From assembly GCF_029852145.1 (NCBI RefSeq), contig NC_079971.1, positions 4,769,697-4,833,696 on the forward strand: a stretch of DNA of 64,000 nt. The letters run 5' to 3'. How positions within the stretch are numbered: the stretch's first letter is position 1; each line of letters begins with the position of its first letter. Position numbers and translations under genes: made by a program. Below are positions 44,301-57,900 of this stretch, in pieces. This DNA is from Microplitis mediator. Lineage: Eukaryota > Arthropoda > Insecta > Hymenoptera > Braconidae. The notes beneath the pieces were generated by a model. The model saw only the letters and a list, made by a program, of their open reading frames with translations, had not been told where the DNA came from and made no database searches.

Positions 44301-47300
44301 TTTTAAAAGCCATTCCTACAATTTATATACAGCACCAAATGTAATGAAACAAACCATAAGGTACAAAAAAATTTTTTTTTTCAAATCCTTCGGGATCATT
44401 TTAACTACCACTGCTACTATATTTTTATTTTAGACAACTAAACATCTGCCTTGACGGAAAATATCTTAACTTCCGAGTTTTTCTGATCGGAAAAAAATTT
44501 TACAAAGAGACGAAAGATACTTGAGCTTGATGTAGATATTTATAGAAGCATTTATTTTTATTTTTTGACACATGTCTAACGAGAAATAAAAATTATAACA
44601 AAATATTGTATCTCGATAAGGTAATAGAAGATGATCTCAGAGCAATGACGAAGAAATCGAGAGCTTCGTGGACGAGAGACCACGGATAGGATACGAGTTG
44701 TGATAAAATATAAAAAAACAATACGACGTCGAGTGGAAAACTTGATGTTGTAGTTACGCTAGAGTACTTATATGTATTGTAATGTAAGAGATATCTGCTA
44801 CAAACTATACCACTACGACTATTAAGTGTGTAATATGTAATAGTAGAAGTATACAATATAATGCAGCAAACTATCTATATCTAGTGTTGATCGCAAGTCA
44901 GGCGATCATCAACCGTGAAATTACTCCACTCACCCGATGATACATTCGTAGGTATTATGTACCAAGTCTTACGTCTTATGAACTTTAACTTGAGAAAAAA
45001 TATACTTATGAAATTTGAATACTATTTTTGGAGCAATAAATCATTTCATCACATTCTTTTACAGATAGGGACGGAGGTTGATGTGTTGGTTGATGTGGGC
45101 CTAAACCCAAAAATTACAAAAATTTTTTAGTTCATGGTGGAGTGATACTGTTATGTATGTAGTAAAGTGACCCAAAAAAAACGACTTTTTTTTATTTATG
45201 AGTCTCATACACTGTATAAAATCGGGAGTGAATTCGGAGTGATTACGGATTTTATTTAAATCCGGATTCACTCTGTTACTGGGAGTTAAAAAAAAATCAC
45301 TCGGCAAACGGAGTAAATAAAGAGTTTGAATTTTCAGCGGAGTGATTTCGGAGGATCTGGATTTTATTTCAATGCATTCACTCCGATTCGGAGTTTTAGT
45401 GTTAAAATAAACTCCGTTTAGGAGTGAATTTTATTTCGAGGGGGAGTTTAATTTAATATTGAAAATCCGGTTTGGAGTGAATGCAGATTGAAATAAAATC
45501 CAGATCGATTCGAAATCACTCAGCTGAAAAAGCAAACTTCCTATTTACTCCGTATGTAGAGTGATTTTTTTTTTAACTTCGGAACCCCCGAGTGACGGAA
45601 TGAAGTAGGATTTAAATAAAATCCGTAATCACTACAAATTCACTCCCAAATTTTTACGAAAAATTCAGAAATTCCAAAAATGATTGAAATTCGGATTTTT
45701 TTTTTAATTTTTTCTTTCTCGTGGCAGAAATATTTTCTATCTGTAAAATCATTACTATGCTGAAACTTTTAGCTCAAAATATAGATTTTTAAACGTCGCT
45801 CAAGAATCAACTTAAAAATTAAAAAGGGTTATATTTTTATTCGTTATGATATAAATTGATGGTGGCAAAATTGAGATGCTTCAATATTATTCGCTGGTCG
45901 TTCAAAAGCGTCTAAGAAACAGCACCTCAAAGTTCTTGAGTGACCTTCAATTATTTAAATTTTCGTTTAAAATTTTCAACATGCCATTGATTTTACAAAT
46001 ATAAATTATTTCTGCTACGAGAAAGAAAAAATTAAAAAAAAAATCAGAATTTTAATGATTTTTAGAATTTTCAGTTTGTGAGCGACCCCACAAATTTTTT
46101 ATCGAGCTGATTTTTGGAGGGCTCAAAAAATATCCAAACCAAAAAATTTTCATGGGACTCAAAAACAAAAATTGGGGTTTTTGGACCACCCTAATATGTA
46201 GTGGATTCTGACAGTATATATATTTATATATATGGGAATGTACAAGCCAAGTTAAGAAGGCAATAGATTTTATAAGTAAAGAGCAGGAATGCAATAGGCA
46301 GACGTATATCCAGCACACGTGTTTGCCATCTACAATATTTTCCAAGTAAAAGTACCGGCTCTTCGACTTAACTTTTACGTGCGTATACTCTTATATACTA
46401 TATGAGCATGTAATGCGTAAGCTGTAAGCTGTTGCGGGAATACTTAAAGTACCCATAATATAAGAGAGAGAAAGAGGGAGAGGATTCAAAAATGAGCAAG
46501 AAAGAATGAAAAGGCTGATCAAGAAGTAGTAAGTGTACTCTGTAGTGGCATAGGCAGTAAAGGGACGAATGAAAAATAATAATAAAAAAGAAACAGGAGT
46601 TTTAAAAGAAGAGAGGAAGGAGTGAGAGCCTTGCCGGGGGCGGTCACTGGCCCCAAGACCACGATACCACGAGACATTCTACTCTAACTCTTTCCTCTTT
46701 TTTTATTATTTCTTTCGAGATTATTCTTCTTTTTTATTATTTTATCTATACGTCTTTGTGGTCTAGCGTCACCTTAGTCACCACACGTTTGTCCTAAAGC
46801 ACAGGTTGTTTATAACAAAAAAAATGCATACATAAAAAAGTCATTTTTTCGTTTCGCTGACTTTGATTTTAAAATTTCCGCAGTATTGGAAAAAATAATA
46901 TTGTACTGGAGTTAAGTTGGAATAAAGCCAGTGAACTTTTATGCTCACAGGAATATCGATAGAACAATTTCTTTAGCTAGCTTATACTTTATAGTAGTCT
47001 AAAAACGGTTTACGCATAGTTATATATATATGTATATTATATATAGGAGACGGTTTAGTGTAAAAGAGAACGATTAGACAGAAACGCCCTTCGTTATTTT
47101 CCGTGGCACGTTCCATATGCATTTAAACTTTACTCCACTTATTTTATTCCCTTGACACTTGGACTTATGGCCAGTAACAGCTGAGTAGTAAAAATAAAAA
47201 AAAAGTTTAGTGAATGAAAATAATAACTAGAGAAATAGCGATCATTACCTTCCTCGTTTTCTGTTTCAGGCCCGAAGACTTCTGTTAAAACAAAATAAAT

Positions 47301-50300
47301 TAAAAGATAATTTAACGATACGGAATTTTAAAAATAATTATCCGAGTCTGGATTTATTTTAAATTTATAAAATATGTAACGAATGCTGGCTTACTACTTT
47401 TTTTAATTAACGCATTACTGCGTCTATTGAAGGAGGTAACTTTTACTTTTGTGAGATGAAGATTAAATTAATTAAAAGTTCATAAATAATAATTAATAGA
47501 GCGAATCACGTTGGATAATTATTAGAACATGTGATGTAATTTTTATATATTTATTTTTAAGGATCTAAGTGAATAAGCGATGATGAATATCTGTGTCGAA
47601 TCAGACAATTGAGTAATTGTTGATGAGCTAATGACTATTACCATATAGATCATCGACCGGAATTTCGCTTCAGCCAATCTAACCATAAAGAAAGTTTTAT
47701 AAATAGACTCTACTCATCATAAGAAAACTTTCTTTTCTGTCTGCACTTTCTTGTACTTTTTTGCGAGACAGTTTCCCTTTGAGGGCGGGCTTATTTTCAA
47801 ATAAATTGAAAGTTTATTCTGAGGATTTTTTTTTAAAAACGGCCACAGAAAATATAATTTTTGTGGAAACGATATTTTTTCGAGTAATAAATGGATATAA
47901 ATTATTGGATTCATTTCATGTCTAGAGCGAAGAGTCATTTTTTTGATAGAAGAAAATCAAAATTTATCTAGACGATTGCAAAAAAAATCAAAATATCGGG
48001 AAATGAATGTGTTTTTTCGATTAAGAAAATTATTTTGAATAAAATCTTGAAATTTTTGCACCAAAAATAGGGCAGAAGTTCCATTTTTGGCCACCGCTCC
48101 ATTTTTGAAAATTGAATACTTGATTTTGATTAATGAAAAAGTAGAAAATAAAATTTCTATTTTAATAGTGGGATAAAACTACACTGTAAAAAAAAAAAAA
48201 CGGGGTAAGTCCAGGCGGTGTAGGTGTTAAATTTCAACATTGACAGCGGTGTTAAAATAATACCGCCGCTGGTGTAAATATTCTTTACCGGTGTTAAAAA
48301 AATTTCCCGGTGTTATAACATAATTATTTAAATAAGTGCACAGTAAAATTAAAATTTCCTCCAGATCATGTTCATTAAATTTTTATATTTTTTTATACAT
48401 AATACATTTTTTTTCCAATTTCTATACATAGAATTTTTTTACACCGATTTAACACTGCCACATTACACCATCTACACCGGTGTTATTTTATTTTAACACC
48501 TTTTACAGTGCATCTTTGAACACATTTTAAAAATTAATTATTTCATTACGTCTTTTACAAATTATTTTATTTTAATTTTTCAAGTGTCCAAAACTGGCCC
48601 AAAAACTGGTACCTCTGCCCTTTATTAGGATTGAAAATTTTTAATAGCATAATTTCTTATGGTAAAAATATTCAATGATTCAAAAATATTTTTCTTTCTC
48701 AGCGCACAAATACGAATACTGTAAAATAAAAAAAAATCAATGACAATTTAAAAAAATTAAATTTAATGAGATAAATTGAAAACGATTTATATAAAATAGT
48801 CTAAAGGTTCATTCAACTCACGTGATATTCGATTAAGCAAAGTTGGCAGAAGAACAGCATAAAAAAAGCCGTAGAGTCTAGAGGGATGATTTCACCACGA
48901 CGATATCGCGGGTGTTTTCACCCTGGCTCAAACTGCTGCTGCTGCTGCATAGTGGACGTGTTGGTGATGAAGAGGTAGAGGTAAAGGAATAGAGTACTGG
49001 CGAAAAAAGAGAAGACTGATAGGGTACTGAGACAAGCTTGTGAGACGAAACACAAGACAGAGACGGAAAAAAAACCTGCAAAATGTTGCGCATTGCGTCT
49101 TACTTGCCGAAAACTCCATACAGCAGGAAGTACTTCCATACAGATAATTTACAACTACGTGTTAACCCGTGAATTCTCTGCATTCTAGAGGTGATCAACC
49201 TTGCATTGTTCCGCGACACCTAAAAATAAATAAAGTTACCACATTGGGAAGTAATTTATTAATTTAGTTTAAATTTAAATTTTGTTTTTGAAAATTTAAT
49301 TAAAATGTTTTTTTTGTTTTTGAAGCTACATGCTTTTTATAACGTCTGTTATGAATGAAAATACGAAGATGTCCCTGCGCTAGTGTACTTATACACGAAG
49401 CGGAACTTGAGTATGCAGCTGTTCTAGATCATAGGGTGGCGAATAACTAGACAATGAAGGGTGCTTGAACAAGTCGATATTATTATATATATACATATAA
49501 AAAAAGGGGTTGCCCAGGTGTTGCGAATGACTGAGAACTACCGTTAAATTTGAGCAGACATGAAGATGGTGAATAAAAAATGAATATAAGTGTTAATACA
49601 GCAATGGCCACAAACCGGGAATATCGGGAATTATCAGGGAATTTAATGCAATTGGGAAATATCATGGAAATGTCAGGAAATTTTGAAAGGTAAAAGATCT
49701 TGTACCCGATCAGGGAACTAGTACTCGATCACTCCATGTATTTTGTATAGATATATTTAGTAAAATTTAGTGAATATAGATATACCAATGTATGAGTGAT
49801 CGGGTTCTAGTTTCCTGGTCGGGTACTGGGTCTCTTATCATAACCAGGGTGGCTACAAACTGGGAATATCGGGAATTATCAGGGAATTTAATACAACTGG
49901 GAAATATGGAAATGTCTGGGAATTTTAAAAAGGATCCGGGAATTAAATTGCGACAGTTAAAAATTTAAAAATTTTTAAATAATACACTAGTCAGAAAAAA
50001 TAAGGGATATTGAGAAAATTGTAAATTTTCAAGTGATTTTCAACAGGTAGTAACTCGAAGGAAAATGGTCGTGCAACAAAAACAAAAAAGACAAATTGTA
50101 GCTTCAAGTGTCTAGTTTTCTGATCTGGTCTTTAAAGTTTTCTATTATGCACGGGCCGGAGTAATTCTAAGAAAACCATCGAAAAAAAATTTCAAAATTT
50201 TTGCTCGTCTTAAAAACGGTCTACGGATTTCAATAAATTTTTCTCGATAATTATGATTGACTTTTTATTACTCCGAATCGTCCATAATAAAAAAATTTAA

Positions 50301-51893
50301 AGACCAGATCAGAAAACTAGACACTTGAAGCTACAATTTGTCTTTTTTGTTTTTGTTGCGTGACCATTTTCCTTCGAGTTACAACCTGGGGAAAATCCCT
50401 TAAAAATTTACAATTTTTTAATATCCCTAATTTTTGTGACTAGTGTATTTTTAATTTATTTTAATCATAAAATTTCTTATTCAATATTTTAACTTACATA
50501 TTTTTAACATCGAGTAATCAAAAGTCCGCCTTATTAATTTATTTTATTGACTTTTTTTGGTTTCTCGCATGATTTAATCATCAGATTTAATTATTGACAA
50601 TTAAAATATAATAAAAACTTTGAATATCAATGATACGAATAAAATTTCTGAATCAGGGAAAAATGTGAAAAACTTTACTGTGAAACCGGGAAATAGGGAA
50701 TTTGAAGATCATTTCTCTGTAATAAAATAATCGAATTTATTTAAACTTTTATATTTTTTTCATTGAATTTATGAGTACAAGAGATCTGAAAATAGATTTT
50801 AAAAGTCTTAATCTCCGAATGCTAGATTGAGATAGGGTAGCAGGGGTGTCGGTGTGTGCTGATGTGCTCGAAAAAAGAGATAAGAGGCCGGGGATAAAAT
50901 TCAACTAAACTCAACTCAGGATTATTCGAGAGTAGATGAGAGGAAGAGGAGTTGCTGTGCCTTCAAGTGGCATACACTCTTGAAATTTCATCTTTTGCTG
51001 TTGTGGCGGGCGCCGCTCTTGCTTTTATTTCTTCTCTCCCTCACAACAAAATTTTTATTTCTATCTTTATCCCTCTGTACTTAGAGCTAACTATAATACT
51101 GCTCTCTTTACTTTGCTTTGCTTTACTTATTCCTCTGTACTGCTCTTATTTAACTGCTGCATTTGCCAGTACGTGACTCTGATTGAATACGATTGAGGCC
51201 TACGTTGCCTCACATCACTCAATTGTTCTTTTCTCATTATTATTATTATTATTATTTTTTTTTTTCCCGTTCATTCTCTCTTTACTTTATTTGTTCTCTT
51301 TTAAATTCATCGGGAATGTATTACGAATGACTGAATAAACTCTTCGAGCAATTGTTAAGAGCAATAAACCGTTCAGTTAACCAGAATAAACTTTTTATAC
51401 TACAATTTGCCTTTACAATGTACTAATAGTATATACATAATGTTATTAAATTATAAAACTTCCAGTTATAAGTAAGTCTCCACTCGTTATTCGTTGAATT
51501 TTATAACGCAATTACCCGTTGGCAATTTAAATAAATAAATTTATTAAATATAGAAGCCTTGGATTTTTAACGATAAAAAAAATATGCAAAGATCATTAAA
51601 AACTTTTTTTTTTTTTGCTAAATGTATGAGCAATATGAAAATAATTCCACGTGTCGTTTAAACTTTCGTTTTGAGTATCCCATTCTCTTGAAGAATTAAA
51701 TCCAATGTCCTGACTCACTATTTTATTATAATATATATAAGTACATATATATATACACATGAATTCATATATACCTTCTTTATAAATATATATATGTTGA
51801 GTAAGAGTAAAAGGACACGGTGAGAAGGCCATGAAGTATAAAAGGGGAGTAAAAGAATTTTTGTGGGCTCTACTCCAAAGTAAAAAGAGTTAA

Positions 51894-51927
<34 letters not shown>

Positions 51928-54900
51928 TATCAGAGGTTTTGAATTTATTTAATGGTATATCCGTTAAAAATGAAAATAAAGGAAAAAAACGAGGGAGAGA
52001 CAGAGCAAGAGAGGGAGATACATTGTAGTCATTTACAATTACGTGGACATGCCTGAGTAAACACAAATATAAAAAATGTAAAAAAAAATAATAAGCGTAA
52101 CTAAATAACAGTATATCTATTGAACTAATAATGTCATTAGATTAGTGATGTTTTGCCCTCAGCCTTGAGGTTGTCTTTATAATTTAAACCTCAAAGAGGT
52201 CTTAGCAAGTCTTTTAGTATTGATGGGCTCTTTGTCCGGCTTCTTGTTCCTCTCCTACCGACATTGCTATCACCCACCGCCACGTAGATTATCTTACTTT
52301 ATTACAAACTCTTTTTTATTATATATAGTTCATCAAAGTATCTTTTGAATTAAATGTTTCAATGCTCTACAGTATAAAAATTTATACCGTAGTTTCTTTG
52401 ATGGCCGAATTTATTATTTAAATAAAAATTAATTGCTTCCTCTGCGGCGGTTTTATCTGAAAAAATGATAGAGTTGGAGACGAAATATTTTTTTGGTTTT
52501 TTTAATTACGGTCATTTTGTATGCAATTTCTTACGTTACCAATCGAAGTATTGATATATATATTCTTGTTTTATTTTGTTTCAGAATCCTTACAAGAGCC
52601 AAGATTTACCACACAACCATCTGGTATAAGCAATATATTGATAGAAAATAGAACAAAAATACTTCAATGTCAAGCACGAGGTAAATTGTCACCTATTTTT
52701 TTTTAATTAATAAAAAGTATTAACTATATCGCGTCATTAATATTTATAACTAATTATTGATAAAAATCTTTAATTCGTTAATCGATTGATTGATAAAAAT
52801 ATTTAATTGATTTACTATCGCATGACTAAAAGTAATAGATAATTTCCTATCAAATTAATCTAAAGTATTTTGTAATTTATTTCTTCAATTAACTAATCGA
52901 TATCGATATCAGTAGAATACTTTTCCTACTTTATATTTTTTTACAAAATAGTTTTACAGAGAAAAAAAGGAATTTTTGGTGCATGAGAAATTTATGATCC
53001 TGCAGTTAGCAGACAGTTAAAAATTTTTGATTTTTTTTTTACAAATTAATTACACAAAAAAAAAAAAAAAACTAAAAAATGCATACGTAGAAAATTAAAA
53101 AATCGATGGGTGGAATTTTTTCAAATATTTTTTTTTTTATAATTTGTCGTTATTATAAAAATTCAAAAATTATTAAACGTCAGTTAACTTCAAAATCATA
53201 AAAATTTTGCATTATGAAATTTTTTCGCGCCCTAAGGAATTTTCTATTTCAATTTACAATGCAAAAAATTTCTTAGGGCGAGTAAATATTTTTTCGGACG
53301 AGAAAAATTTCTCATCTCCAATATCAAAAGTTTAAAAAAACCGCCACCGCGAAAAATGTCACTTTTGTAGAATCAAAAAAAAATTTGGAGTCGGGTTTTC
53401 TACCGATGACGTCCATATACTTGATAGTTTAATCAATTCTGCAACAAATAATCAACGACATAAAATTTTACTATCGAATATTTAATTAAAATCGTAAAAC
53501 TGGAGTAAAAGTAATTGGTAAGACAATAAAAAAAATATCTAAGATAAACTTTTATTGAGTACTTGAAGTATTTAAATATACAAAGCAATCCTTTATTTAT
53601 TTTGTAAGTGAGATTATACGTTATTGATGTATATAATCTGAGAGTATATATAAGTATACGGTAGCACGAGAATGCCAAAGAAGCATCGAGACAAACGATT
53701 GGATCGAATGACTGAGGGTGAATGAAGCCATAGAATTTCTGAAACTCGTCAAGTGACAGAGATAGATTTTATGAGGATAGAAAAAGATAGAAGTGTAATT
53801 TGATAAGAAAGAGTTGCTTGTACTGCCTATATAAAATAAATATAAAAAACAGTATATGTTTTATTAACATTCTTTTTGTTCCCAGGATATCCTCCACCAA
53901 AATACAGGTGGTTCAAAGACGGTGTCGCGCTGAGCAATGAATTTACATCAGAGTCATTTTGGCGGATCCAGAACGCAAATAAAAAAGATGCTGGAGTTTA
54001 CTACTGCGTTGCTAGCAATGAAGTCGGTTCAATTTTCAGTGAACGTGTTACTTTCTCAGTTGCATGTACGTATTTATTTGATTATTAAATTTATTTCTAT
54101 TTAGCTACTCTCGGTTTAGTTTTAAGTATCCATAACTTCCTGTAATTACAGAAGCTAAAATAATAATTTTATGTTGAGTGTTCCGAGTACTTTATATAGA
54201 GTTTTTATATTTTAAAAAAAAGGCCACTCGGCATCCGAAATGGAAGTCGATTTTTCACTATTTCTTTGATTTCTAATGAATTTCGAGCAAAAACCGCCAG
54301 CCATAAAATTTGAAAACTTAAATTGCTGCTTTTTTTTAAATACTCAACTGCTTTTTTAAATTTTTGAATTTGATCAAGATAATTTTCTAAAGAATAAGTG
54401 TATAAAATTTCAGAAAGTTCGTTTAAGTAACATGGAGAAGAAAAATTTTAAGTCAACGTCTCTTATTATTTTTTGATAAATCCATTGGTTCAAAAGTTAT
54501 TGGAGCTTGAAGTCAAATTTATAGTAAATTTCGAGGTCTTTTTACTTTTCCGACGAAACTATCAGACTTATCACTAAAAGTCACAAGACCTTTTTTGTAG
54601 ACAATTTCATTCCCTACAAATTATTTCTAGTAAAATTTTTTGAAATTCTGCATTTTTTTTTAGTTATTTTCATTTTAATACCAAGCTTTGGAAAAAAAAT
54701 AGTGTTCTGATCGATTTCCAGATCTTGACATTAAAATGACAATAACTAGAAAACAATACGGAATTTCAAAAAACTTTATCAGAGATAATTTGTAAGGAAT
54801 AAAATTGTCTACAAAAAAGATTCTATAACATTTTGTGATAAGTCTCATAGTTTCGCCAGAAAAGTAAAAAGACCTCCAAATTTACTATAAATTTGACTTC

Positions 54901-57900
54901 AAGCTCCTATAACTTTTGAACAAATGAATTTATCAAAAAATAATAAGAGACTTTTTTAGTAGAGCGTTAAATTCCCTACAAAAATATATCCTGAGTTTAT
55001 CTGTACAATGAGCCATTGCCGAGATATAAAATTCCACTCAAATTTTTTTTCCTGTTATTTAAACGGGATATAGAAAATTGCGATGAGCGGCCTCTAAATA
55101 TTAAGAGCTCATCTTTTAACAGGCATCTTTTTTCCCCCTCTCTACAACTACTTGATAAGGAGTTTCAAAAAAAAAAAATAGTCGATTTTTTGTAATCAGT
55201 TTAATATACATACATATATAAATTTTTGAACCAATGGTATTTTTGGAATCTACTCGACGAATTATGATAGACTATGGCGAAATTTTTTAAAAATTTTCCC
55301 ATGAGGACAAATGCGATAGATTTCTATGAAATCTACTAAAAAAAAAACTAGATACATATTATGAATTATAACTTACAGACATGGGAGTATTTAAAGACCA
55401 AACAGAAAAGGTAATAAGTGTAGGGTATGGTGAAGCAGCTATTTTAGAGTTACCACCTATCGAGAGTCATCCAACACCCGACGTCACCTGGTCAACGCCA
55501 GACGGACCAGTACCTTATGGTATTAATTATGCAACGAGTCAGCGCAGGCTTCTCATCTTGAATGCCGGCGACAATGACGAAGACTTGTATAGGTAAGAAA
55601 ATGAGGCCGTAACGTAACGTAAGACGCTCGTCAAGATCTTAAGTTATGACCGAGACTATAACATGGATCTCAAAAGGCCATATTAATATATAACGATTAC
55701 TTATATTTTTTATTCAAGAGCTCGGGCTATGAACACACAAATAGGCAAAGAGGAGTACAGTCCGTACTTTAAGCTTGAAGTAATTGGCGATCCAAATGTT
55801 GAAGTTGCGCCTTCAATTATTATCGCTCCAAATGACACACAAATTGCTAAAGACCAACCAGTAACTTATCTTGACTGTATTGCAAACGCACGGTATGCAT
55901 TAACTTTTATTTTAAATTACCAATTATTCAAACAAATTACTTATTAATTAATCGTATTGTTAAAGATCATTACACGAATTAAGAGTTCTCTGGACAAAAG
56001 ACGGCGTACCAATTGAAAACGCCCGTATCTCATACAGCTTCAATGACTTGTGGAACCGGACACTGGAACTTATCTCTGCTAATTTAACGTACACTGGAGT
56101 CTACACATGTCACGTTACACTTCGCAGCGGTGGATATCCGATGATAAATGCCAGTGCTCGTGTTGATGTTTTTGAAAAGCCCACGTTTGTTAATGAATTG
56201 AAACGCGAGACTCACGGTGATTATGGATCAGCTGTTTTGATCCCCTGTGAAGTTGTTGGTGTTCCTATGCCTAAAATAACTTGGTACCATAATGCAGAAC
56301 CAGTTGATTCTTTTATTGGGACCAAGTAAGTTTATAATTATTAGATAAAGTTGATTATTTAATTATTAGACTTTTTTATTGATGACAAATTACTTTAGGT
56401 TTGATATTAATGAAGACGGTACGCTGGTTATCAAGAGACTGACGATGAGCTACGCGGGAATGTTTCAGTGTTTAGCTTCAAATGATGCGGGTGAATCTTC
56501 TAGTTACACGTGGCTTAAAGTCAAGAGTTAGTATTTTATTTTTACTGTATTATTATTAGTATTATTTTAGGGGTGTGCGGATCGGATTCGAATCGAATTC
56601 GTAACTTTTCAAATTATTCGTCAATTTTGGAATTATCCGAAAGTTTTTGAATTATTAGTAACTTTTTAAATTACTTGACTCGAATTGAAAAAATTCTGAT
56701 CAGGTTTCAAATGTTAAATTTTTATTTAAGATCATTCTCAAACAGTGCCTCCATTTTTTTTTAATTTCAATGACTTAATTGTCATAAGTGTATCAAAATT
56801 TTATCAATTGATTAAAAATTACTTACAGTTGACATCAATTGGGAGTTAAACGAAATTTGGAAAATAAATTTTAGTTAAATCTTTATGTCAATTTTATAAT
56901 ATGAATTTTCAAATTTTTTAGGCTGAAATTTATTTACCAAAATTCGTTTCATTCATAATTGATGTCAACTGTAAGTGATTTTTTAAAAATTCAATATCTT
57001 GGCGACATTGCAACTACATTTTTTTTTCCAATCAATGGTTGAATTTTTTTTACAGTAACCAAATAGTATATTACACACCTAGGGCAGTAAAGTAAGAAAT
57101 GCCTCAGATCACATGTAATTGTTGACCTCGGCCTCGCCTCGGCCAACAATTACATGTGATCTGAGGCTTTCTTATTTACTTCCCAAGGTGTGTATACTAT
57201 TTTTCTGCCCTCCGGCCCGAAAGTTGCCACTTTCGGGCCGCTGCCCTGAATGAAGTTGCAACTTTCCAGTTCCGTCGAGCAGAAAATTTTTTTTTTGTAG
57301 ATTCGTATCTAAGGGCCAGTTTTTCTAACCGGGTTTAAATTAATGTTGCTGGTATATATAGATAGATATACTAGCAATAATAATTTAAATCCGGATTAAA
57401 AATAAGCCCAGTTTGAAAAACTGACCCCAAGCTCTATTTACCTCTGATAAAAATTTGAATTATTCGAAAATCTATTAAAATTTTACGTCGTTCAAAAAAA
57501 AATTTTTTAATTATTCGTAAACTTTCAAATAATTTAAGAATTTCCAAATATTTCGGAGTTTCAAATTATTCAAAAAATTCAAAATTTTCAATTATTCGAT
57601 TCGATTCCTTACGAATAGTTCGTAAGTTCGAACTTCGCACACCCTTAGTATTATTATTATTACTATTAATTATAAATTGTTAATTTAAATGAGTAAAGTA
57701 GTAGCTAAATGACTAACGCGTAATTTATACGATTGATATGTGTATTTTTGTATGTAATTGACTAAACAGTGGGCAAAAGATCCGGCATGAACTTTGTGAA
57801 GAGAGTGGCCCGATGGGCTGCAGGCTATCGAGTAGTCAGGGTACGACAATCCGACCGGCGCTTTGAATTCAGTCAGTATCCAGAGAGTAAGATTACAATT

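Larger units (their letters stand above)
41489..52584. other. Sidekick first intron (11 kb)
   Basis: It separates the signal-peptide exon from the first Ig exon. Repeats at 41556-42564, 45211-45658, 45660-46195, 48182-48510, 49689-49838 and 49982-50450. TA-rich microsatellites at 43835-43860, 47020-47045, 51720-51800 and 51890-51930. Between them (42565-45200, 46200-48180, 50700-52500) are unique sequences richer in GC than the repeats, with no convincing gene; enhancers are plausible but not shown. Confidence 0.5.
56568..57647. mobile_element. Composite TIR element (AGGGGTGTGCG ends) with three nested palindromes
   Basis: Left AGGGGTGTGCGGATCGGATT and right GTTCGAACTTCGCACACCCTT, with inner TTCGAATCGAATTCG / ATTCGATTCGATTCC arms. 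Inside: a MITE of the CATTCTCAAACAGTGCC type (56728-57010), a perfect-looking palindrome (57066-57200) and another (57305-57430). It lies in Sidekick intron 7. Confidence 0.7.

Noticed and set aside
44078..44313. Overlapping frames on both strands near 44.1-44.3 kb
   Set aside because: A GC-richer block opens several frames at once; no protein family recognised. Kept only as part of the unique-block observation.
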